DNA of 33,292 nt, from the NCBI RefSeq assembly GCF_002902685.1, contig NZ_PPRN01000052.1, positions 1 through 33,292 of the forward strand, in the 5' to 3' direction. The translations under genes and the position numbers were made by a program. The DNA comes from Staphylococcus pettenkoferi. GTDB lineage: Bacteria; Bacillota; Bacilli; Staphylococcales; Staphylococcaceae. Below are positions 27,593 to 33,292 of the stretch, piece after piece. The notes beneath the pieces are model-generated. The model was given only the letters and a program-made list of their open reading frames with translations, ran no database searches and was not told the DNA's origin. The stretch's first letter is position 1; every line of letters starts with the position of its first letter.

Positions 27593-28822
27593 TTAGCTTG
27601 TCCAAAGTGCACCAAGTTCTTTAAATGACATAATACCTGTGACTATCGTGATAATCACGGCAATGATACCGAGTATCATCATCCATTTTGGATGGCGATA
27701 ATCACCAACGATAGACTTACGTTTACTTGCGACAAGAATTGTACCTAATGTAATTGGAAGTACTAAGCCGTTTAAAGCACCAGCAATGATTAATAATTTA
27801 ACTGGTTTACCGATGAATAAGAAGATTAAAGTTGAAACAACGATAAATGTAATAACGATTAAGTTGTTACGTTCAAATAACTTCTTGTGCATCGTCTTTA
27901 AGAATGTTGCACTTGTATATGCTGAACCAATCACAGATGACATCGCTGCTGCGAATAATACGATACCAAAGATATTTCTACCGATTGGTCCTAAGACTTT
28001 TTCAAAAACAGAAGCTGGTGGGTTGTCTTGACTTAAAGTAAAGCCTGTTACGACTACTCCTAGTACTGCTAAGAAGAGTAAAGCACGAAGTACACCTGTA
28101 GTTAAGATACCTGAAATCGCTGCTCGGTTAACGAATGGTAAGTAATCTTTACCTTTAATTCCTGAATCCAGGATACGGTGTGCACCGGCAAAGGTAATAT
28201 AACCCCCTACTGTACCCCCTACGAGCGTAATGATTGGTAATACGAATGCTACAGGATGTTCTGGCCACACCATATGTGCTGCCGCATCTGCATATGGTGG
28301 ATTGGCTTTAAACATAACGACTGCAACTACGATAATCATCAGTGCACCGAGCACCATTGATACGACGTCCATCACTTTCTGACCATTCTTTGAAATAAAG
28401 ATGGCGATAGATAGAACTGCTGTAATTGCAGCGCCCCATTTCACATCAAGTCCAAAGATGGCATTTAACCCTAGTCCAGCTCCGGCTATGTTACCAATAT
28501 TGAAAGCAAGTCCCCCTATAGCGATCAATATTGAAATGAAAGTCCCTAAACCACCTACGACATCATTGGCAATTTCTTGGCCACGTTTACCTGTAACAAC
28601 AAGAATACGCCATATGTTCACTTGTGCTGCAATGTCGATAAGTATGGATAGCAAAATGGCAAAGGCAAAGCTTGCTGCAAATTGACCAGTAAATACGGCA
28701 GTTTGCGTCAAGAATGCCGGGCCAATAGCTGATGTTGCCATCAAGAAGACTGAACCTAATAATAGCCTCTTTTGACCCTTTGTGAATCGAAAATCATTTG
28801 TTTGAAGTTTCTTCTTCCCCAT
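27593..28822 (-). CDS. NRAMP-fold transporter without metal site
   Basis: 409-residue membrane protein of the NRAMP family with about 11 helices. The family's metal-binding DPGN motif in helix 1 is replaced: residues 34-37 read GPAF. The helix 6 MPH motif is replaced by GGY (GGTVGGYITFAGAHR). The manganese/iron ligands are therefore missing, and a different substrate is likely. It is the last gene of the pxp operon, as is YcsG in Bacillus next to ycsF, so import of 5-oxoproline or a related compound is a reasonable inference. Start 28822 follows GGGGGTTAACAC, overlapping the pxpA stop. Confidence 0.85.
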   Translation of the reverse strand: MGKKKLQTNDFRFTKGQKRLLLGSVFLMATSAIGPAFLTQTAVFTGQFAASFAFAILLSILIDIAAQVNIWRILVVTGKRGQEIANDVVGGLGTFISILIAIGGLAFNIGNIAGAGLGLNAIFGLDVKWGAAITAVLSIAIFISKNGQKVMDVVSMVLGALMIIVVAVVMFKANPPYADAAAHMVWPEHPVAFVLPIITLVGGTVGGYITFAGAHRILDSGIKGKDYLPFVNRAAISGILTTGVLRALLFLAVLGVVVTGFTLSQDNPPASVFEKVLGPIGRNIFGIVLFAAAMSSVIGSAYTSATFLKTMHKKLFERNNLIVITFIVVSTLIFLFIGKPVKLLIIAGALNGLVLPITLGTILVASKRKSIVGDYRHPKWMMILGIIAVIITIVTGIMSFKELGALWTS

Positions 28823-28825
28823 GTG

Positions 28826-29584
28826 TTAACCCCCTAGTTGTGTAATGGAAACACCTTCTTTATTTAATGTCTCACGAATGTTACGTACAAACTCTAATGC
28901 ATTTGCGCCATCGCCGTGTACACAGATTGTGTCCGCTTTCAAATCAATCACTTTGCCTGTCTTAGTTACGACTTGTTGGTCTTTAACCATCTTCAAGACT
29001 TGATTGATTGCTTCATCTTTATCTGTGAGTACAGCATCAGGCTCTTTACGACTTACAAGCTGTCCATCTTCTTCGTATCGACGGTCAGCAAAGACTTCTG
29101 AAGCAGCTGTTAAACCAACTTTTTCAGCTTCAGAAATCAATAGTGTGTTCGATAAGCCAACATAAATCAGTTCTGGATCGAAATCATATACTGCTTGTGC
29201 AATCGCATGTGCAATGTCTTTGTTACGCGCCCCCATTTGATAAAGTGCGCCATGTGGTTTTACATGATTGATACGCGTGTCGTGAATCTGACAAAAGCTA
29301 TTGAGTGCACCGAGTTGATAAGTCACAATGTTGTAGATTTCGTCAGGAGAAATATCCATATTGCGACGACCGAAGCCTTGTAAATCAGGTAGACCTGGAT
29401 GTGCCCCAATACCGATATTAGATTCTTTCGCTAACTTCACTGTTTCGTGCATAACGTTCCAGTCCCCAGCATGGAAACCGCATGCCACGTTAGCAGAAGT
29501 AATTAATGGAATGATATCAATGTCTCCACCAAAGCTATAATTACCAAATGCTTCTCCTAAGTCGCAGTTTAAATCTATCTTCAT
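28826..29584 (-). CDS. pxpA: 5-oxoprolinase subunit A (LamB/YcsF family)
   Basis: 252 residues. PxpA acts with PxpB and PxpC in ATP-dependent opening of 5-oxoproline to glutamate. The N-terminus [45 protein letters not shown] and HVKPHGALY are all diagnostic of the family. It begins two bases after the biotin carboxylase stop and is separated from pxpB and pxpC by the two biotin genes. Confidence 0.93.
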   Translation of the reverse strand: MKIDLNCDLGEAFGNYSFGGDIDIIPLITSANVACGFHAGDWNVMHETVKLAKESNIGIGAHPGLPDLQGFGRRNMDISPDEIYNIVTYQLGALNSFCQIHDTRINHVKPHGALYQMGARNKDIAHAIAQAVYDFDPELIYVGLSNTLLISEAEKVGLTAASEVFADRRYEEDGQLVSRKEPDAVLTDKDEAINQVLKMVKDQQVVTKTGKVIDLKADTICVHGDGANALEFVRNIRETLNKEGVSITQLGG

Positions 29585-29586
29585 TC

Positions 29587-30942
29587 TTAAGCCCCCTTGA
29601 TAATCTTATGACGTTCTAAGAATTTAATATCTACATCGCTTGCATCTCCGTCTGCATAGGCAGGATAAGAGAGTACAGCGTATAAGAAATCCGCAGTTGT
29701 TGAGAAACCATCAATGACCATTTCGTCTAACGTACATTTCAATTTATTGATTGCGAGTGCACGTGTTGGCGCTTTGACGATTACTTTAGCTACGAGTGAA
29801 TCGTAGTATGGTGAAACCATGTAACCTTGATAAAGTAGTGAGTCCACACGTACGTTAAATCCTTGTGGTAAGTGTAAAGCTTGTACTTTACCGGGAGTCG
29901 GCTGGAAGTGTTTTTCAGGATCTTCCGCGTTGATACGTGCTTCAATCACGTGTCCGTCAAAGATAATATCATCTTGCGTATATGGTAGATGATTATGTTG
30001 CATCAAGTAGAGTTGCGCTGCTAACAAGTCTCTTCCAGCACGCATTTCCGTTACGGTATGTTCTACTTGAATACGTGCGTTCATTTCGATGAAGTAATAA
30101 GCATCATCTGTGACAAGGAATTCAATCGTACCCGCACTGCGATAGTGAGATGCTTTCGCAACCTTAACAGCATCGTCACAGATACGTTGACGCTTCTCAT
30201 CAGTCAATGAAGAACATGGTGATTCTTCAATTAATTTTTGGTTTTTACGTTGGACTGAACAGTCACGTTCCCCAAGGTGGATGTAATTATCTTTACCATC
30301 ACCGAGGATTTGTACCTCCACGTGTTTCGCTACGGGTATAAAGGCCTCTATATAAATACGATCATCATCGAAGTATTTTTTACCTTCACTTTTAGCTTCT
30401 TTAAAAGATTTATCTAACATCTCAGGCTCTTTGACGATACGGATACCTTTACCGCCACCACCACTCGCTGCTTTCAACACAAGTGGATAACCAATTTCTT
30501 TAGCAATTTCCTTTACTTCATCAACTGATTCGACTGCATCAGTTGAACCTGGAATGATAGGTACACCCGCTTGATCTACAGTTTGGCGTGCGGTAATCTT
30601 ATCACCCATCATTTGCATCGTTTCTTTCGTTGGACCGATAAAGTAAATATCATTCTCTTCAACTTTATGGGCAAATGACGGACTTTCTGATAAGAAACCA
30701 TATCCTGGATGAATCGCATTAGCTCCAGTCATTTCTGCGGCTGAGATAATACGATCTTGGTTTAAGTAACTATCGAGTGCATTGGCTTCACCGACACATA
30801 CTGCTTGATCGGCTAAGCTAACATGCAGACTTGATTCATCTCCCTTAGCGTAGATAGCTACAGTTTCGATACCGAGTTCACGACATGCGCGAATGATACG
30901 AACTGCGATTTCTCCTCTGTTTGCAATTAAACAACGATACAA
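29587..30942 (-). CDS. Biotin carboxylase (AccC-like)
   Basis: 451-residue ATP-grasp biotin carboxylase that carboxylates biotin on the carrier using bicarbonate and [18 protein letters not shown] begins the protein; ATP loop GGGGKG at 161-166; catalytic [10 protein letters not shown] near 286-295. Full length, with all key residues. Start is the TTG at 30942 after AAGGGGGGC; no ATG is suitable. There is no carboxyltransferase of acetyl-CoA type beside it, so the acyl acceptor is not acetyl-CoA by context; the main accC of fatty-acid synthesis is expected elsewhere. Confidence 0.9.
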   Translation of the reverse strand: MYRCLIANRGEIAVRIIRACRELGIETVAIYAKGDESSLHVSLADQAVCVGEANALDSYLNQDRIISAAEMTGANAIHPGYGFLSESPSFAHKVEENDIYFIGPTKETMQMMGDKITARQTVDQAGVPIIPGSTDAVESVDEVKEIAKEIGYPLVLKAASGGGGKGIRIVKEPEMLDKSFKEAKSEGKKYFDDDRIYIEAFIPVAKHVEVQILGDGKDNYIHLGERDCSVQRKNQKLIEESPCSSLTDEKRQRICDDAVKVAKASHYRSAGTIEFLVTDDAYYFIEMNARIQVEHTVTEMRAGRDLLAAQLYLMQHNHLPYTQDDIIFDGHVIEARINAEDPEKHFQPTPGKVQALHLPQGFNVRVDSLLYQGYMVSPYYDSLVAKVIVKAPTRALAINKLKCTLDEMVIDGFSTTADFLYAVLSYPAYADGDASDVDIKFLERHKIIKGA

Positions 30943-30965
30943 TGCAATGCCCCCCTTTGCGTTGA

Positions 30966-31418
30966 TTATTTCACTCTTATTATTGGTTGATCATATTCAA
31001 CATTTGAACCATGTTCGACGAGAATATCAGTCACTTCACCGTCAACATCGCTTGTTACTTCGTTCATCACTTTCATCGCTTCAATATAGCCAATTACATC
31101 ACCAGATTTTACTTGGTCGCCAACTTTGATGATTGGATCAGTGAGCTCCTTCTCTTCTTGTAAATAGAAAGTACCTACCATTTGTGCTTTAACTTCTTTA
31201 CCCTCTGAATCAGCGCTAGCACTTTGGTCTTCATGTGATGATTGAGATTGAGTAGAATCAGCAGTACCTTGAGGCATACTTGCTGGCATGCTCGCTACTG
31301 GCGCATTCTCTTCAGTGAAGTCAAGTTCAATTTCATGTTCATAATCTTTATATTTAAATTTCTTTAATTCATTTTCCTTAACTAATTTGATTAATTGCTC
31401 GATATTTTCAAAATTCAT
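30966..31418 (-). CDS. Biotin carboxyl carrier protein (AccB-like)
   Basis: 150 residues. A short N-terminal helical part, an Ala/Pro/Ser/Gln-rich linker (residues 38-75), and a biotinyl domain with EAMKVMNEV, where Lys116 is the biotinylation site. The start overlaps the pxpC stop by one base (TAATG) after AGGGGAAGC. It presumably serves the biotin carboxylase encoded next. Confidence 0.92.
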   Translation of the reverse strand: MNFENIEQLIKLVKENELKKFKYKDYEHEIELDFTEENAPVASMPASMPQGTADSTQSQSSHEDQSASADSEGKEVKAQMVGTFYLQEEKELTDPIIKVGDQVKSGDVIGYIEAMKVMNEVTSDVDGEVTDILVEHGSNVEYDQPIIRVK

Positions 31419-32425
31419 TATGCTTCCCCTTTCAATAATGCATTTAGACGTTTTGAAGTAGAGCGTAACTGTTGTATTTGATAAACAGGTGTACGTTCTA
31501 TTTCCTGTAAAGCTTCTTGTAGTGCCTCATCAAGCTGTTGTAAACTGTCGATGGCTTCTTCCACCGTTACCCATTCGAAACGAATTGTTTCGCCAGGTTG
31601 TTTCTGAGCTAGAATAGATAAATCCGCTTGTGTTACTGTGGCAATCTTAGTGTATCCCCCCACAGTTTGTTTGTCGTTCAACAGTATGATAGGGTTCCCA
31701 TCATTTGGCACTTGCACACTACCTAAAGCTACAGGCTCTGAAATAATATCCGCAGATTCTTCTGGTGGAATTTCATTACCTCTTAGACGGTAGCCCATAC
31801 GGTCTGATTGTTCAGAAATTTGATACTCACCTGAAGTTATCGCGTTCACTACTTCCGATGAGAATCGGTCGAATTGCGGACCTTTAACGATGTGAATGGT
31901 TGTTTCATCTGTATTCACGAGTTGTACATCTGTACTGAGTCCCACGCGATATTTTGCTTCATCATTTGGAATCGTTTGGATGCGATCTTGCGCTTTTAAA
32001 GTACGCCCTTCGAAACCGCCAATATGACTCCGTGTATGTGTAGATTGACTGTTAGCTACTACTGGAATATCTAATGGACAACCGAAGAAGATATATCCTC
32101 TAGCTCCTTGCTTGGCAGCACCAAGTTTAAGTTCGTCACCCTTCTCAGCTTTATAAACAGATTGCATCTCAATCGGCTCGCCATTCAGCTCGCTGCCGAA
32201 CTCGCCACCTGTTACCACAAAGGTATTTGGTGTGGTAAAACGAATCGTCGGACCGATAACAGTGAATTCAATCGCTGGTCCATCGTTACCAATCAGTTTC
32301 TGTCCGAGCTGATAACTTATAAGGTCTAAAGCTCCAGCTGTTGAAAATCCTTGATCTTGAAATCCATAGCGTCCTTGATCTTGAACCGTCGTAAAGAGAC
32401 CTGGATTATTAATTAGAATACTCAT
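31418..32425 (-). CDS. pxpC: 5-oxoprolinase subunit C (KipA / CT_A_B family)
   Basis: 335 residues of the KipA/allophanate hydrolase subunit 2 family, recognisable from LFTTVQDQGRYGFQDQGFSTAGALD at the N-terminus, SHIGGFEGR and GSVQVPNDGNPIILLNDKQTVGGY. This family equals the A-B half of the carboxyltransferase domain of urea carboxylase. It overlaps the end of pxpB by 17 bases, implying coupled production of a PxpB-PxpC complex. In Bacillus KipA antagonises the anti-kinase KipI. Confidence 0.92.
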   Translation of the reverse strand: MSILINNPGLFTTVQDQGRYGFQDQGFSTAGALDLISYQLGQKLIGNDGPAIEFTVIGPTIRFTTPNTFVVTGGEFGSELNGEPIEMQSVYKAEKGDELKLGAAKQGARGYIFFGCPLDIPVVANSQSTHTRSHIGGFEGRTLKAQDRIQTIPNDEAKYRVGLSTDVQLVNTDETTIHIVKGPQFDRFSSEVVNAITSGEYQISEQSDRMGYRLRGNEIPPEESADIISEPVALGSVQVPNDGNPIILLNDKQTVGGYTKIATVTQADLSILAQKQPGETIRFEWVTVEEAIDSLQQLDEALQEALQEIERTPVYQIQQLRSTSKRLNALLKGEA

Positions 32426-33149
32426 TGTCTTTAGACACCCACTTTCTCATATCGAAAGAATCAGATTCTTGTTCGTCAATGATTTGATCATATTGTTCTT
32501 CAGATATAGCATAGAACTTAATGTAATCACCTGGCTGATAGAGACACATCGGTTCGCGAGTTAAATCAAAGACTTTGATTGGTGTACGACCAATAATTTG
32601 CCAGCCACCTGGGGATTCACTTGGGTAAAGTCCTGTTTGTTGATTAGCTATTCCTACTGAACCTTCTGGTAAACGTGTTCTCGGTTCAGAACGGCGTGGT
32701 GTATGAAGACGCTCATCTAAACCACCAAGGAATGGGAAGCCTGGCATAAACCCAAGCATATAGATGAGATAAGGTTGACTACTATGAATATCGATGACTT
32801 CTTCTGTATCGAGATTATTAGTAGATGCTACCTCATCGATATCTGGTCCGGCTTCTCCTCCGTAAAGTACTGGAATGTAGACCGTCTTCGTCTCGATGTC
32901 TTGACCAGCAAAGTCACTAGTGTCTAACTCATCTAGTTTAAGCTCTTCTACTAATGATTGAGGTGTCATCTTCTCAATATCTATATTGATTAGAATAGCA
33001 CGGTAAGAAGGTACGATTTCTGTAATACCTTCTACGTTCAGATTATGTATGTATTGAACAACTTGTTGCATTTGCTTAAATATATCTTCACTAATTCGTT
33101 CTTCTAAGTAAATCATAAGTGCTTGTTCGTTGATGATCTGATAATTCAT
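32409..33149 (-). CDS. pxpB: 5-oxoprolinase subunit B (KipI / CT_C_D family)
   Basis: 246 residues of the KipI/allophanate hydrolase subunit 1 family: IPVLYGGEAGPDIDEVA, YLIYMLGFMPGFPFLGGLDERLHTPRR, PEGSVGIANQQTGLYPSESPGGWQIIGRTP are characteristic. It equals the C-D half of the urea carboxylase carboxyltransferase domain. First gene of the operon, start at 33149 after AAGGAGGTTAATCCATC. The Bacillus name KipI refers to inhibition of a sporulation kinase, a role that cannot apply in a non-spore-former. Confidence 0.93.
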   Translation of the reverse strand: MNYQIINEQALMIYLEERISEDIFKQMQQVVQYIHNLNVEGITEIVPSYRAILINIDIEKMTPQSLVEELKLDELDTSDFAGQDIETKTVYIPVLYGGEAGPDIDEVASTNNLDTEEVIDIHSSQPYLIYMLGFMPGFPFLGGLDERLHTPRRSEPRTRLPEGSVGIANQQTGLYPSESPGGWQIIGRTPIKVFDLTREPMCLYQPGDYIKFYAISEEQYDQIIDEQESDSFDMRKWVSKDNEYSN

Positions 33150-33175
33150 GATGGATTAACCTCCTTCAATGCACA

Positions 33176-33195
33176 TTAAGTAAACGCTTACTTAA
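33176..33195 (-). promoter_or_regulatory. Catabolite-responsive element (cre) of the pxp operon
   Basis: Inverted repeat TTAAGTAA-ACGC-TTACTTAA. Its core AAGTAAACGCTTACT agrees with the CcpA consensus WTGNAARCGYWWWCW at every defined position but the second. It lies just after the predicted transcription start, where bound CcpA would block. Confidence 0.7.
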
Positions 33196-33207
33196 GCAAT
33201 ACACTTT

Positions 33208-33216
33208 ATTATACCA
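33208..33216 (-). promoter_or_regulatory. pxp operon extended -10 promoter
   Basis: Minus strand TG-G-TATAAT about 60 bases before pxpB, with no good -35. Transcription would start near 33201, just before the cre. Confidence 0.65.
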
Positions 33217-33292
33217 TTTCAATAGCGATGTTGTTTAATAAAGAAATTTTATCAACATTTATAATGTATATTTAATCAAGAGGATTTAAGGC

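Noticed and set aside
33228-33267. GlnR/TnrA site upstream of pxpB
   Set aside because: ATGTTG/CAACAT arms are 19 bases apart and ACATT/AATGT is too short; neither fits TGTNA-N7-TNACA.

Overview
The window is chromosomal DNA of a low-GC Gram-positive bacterium, almost certainly a Staphylococcus and probably a coagulase-negative one (inferred from protein similarity; species not determined). The evidence is the gene order hrcA-grpE-dnaK-dnaJ-prmA-rsmE-mtaB-rpsU next to hemW-lepA, rpsT, holA, comEC-comEB-comEA and the yqeM...yqeG-mtnN cluster. It is supported by strong AGGAGG-type ribosome binding sites, sigma-A-like promoters, a CIRCE element beside a CtsR-type box, and AT-rich sequence. All genes look intact. 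I see no rRNA, tRNA, CRISPR, insertion sequence or prophage.

Region 1 (1-8520, minus strand) is the heat-shock operon followed by rpsU. Its promoter carries a CtsR box over the -35 and a CIRCE operator after the -10. Hairpins lie between dnaK and dnaJ and, unusually, inside the start of rsmE. Region 2 (8553-13329) holds lepA-hemW (minus), divergent rpsT (plus) and holA (minus). The 450-base lepA/rpsT gap contains several promoters. Region 3 (13390-16884) is the late competence operon comEA-comEB-comEC, with no comER. A terminator-like hairpin buries the comEA ribosome binding site. Region 4 (16933-22614) is a tightly packed nine-gene operon, mtnN-yqeG-yqeH-aroE-yhbY-nadD-yqeK-rsfS-yqeM, covering methylthioadenosine recycling, ribosome assembly, shikimate and NAD synthesis.

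Region 5 (22807-27356) looks accessory. It has a flavin reductase-like protein, a divergent MFS transporter with a palindromic operator, a beta-hydroxyacid dehydrogenase divergent from a LysR regulator, and a cysteine-free carboxymuconolactone decarboxylase-family protein.

Region 6 (27593-33292, minus strand) is the most interesting. One operon encodes PxpB, PxpC, a biotin carboxyl carrier protein, a biotin carboxylase, PxpA and an NRAMP-fold transporter that lacks the metal-binding residues. Biotin carboxylase, carrier, PxpC and PxpB together reproduce as separate subunits the domain set of urea carboxylase. The operon may therefore encode a split biotin-dependent carboxylase-hydrolase for 5-oxoproline or a related amide, with its own importer. 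A near-consensus catabolite-responsive element sits just after the predicted transcription start.
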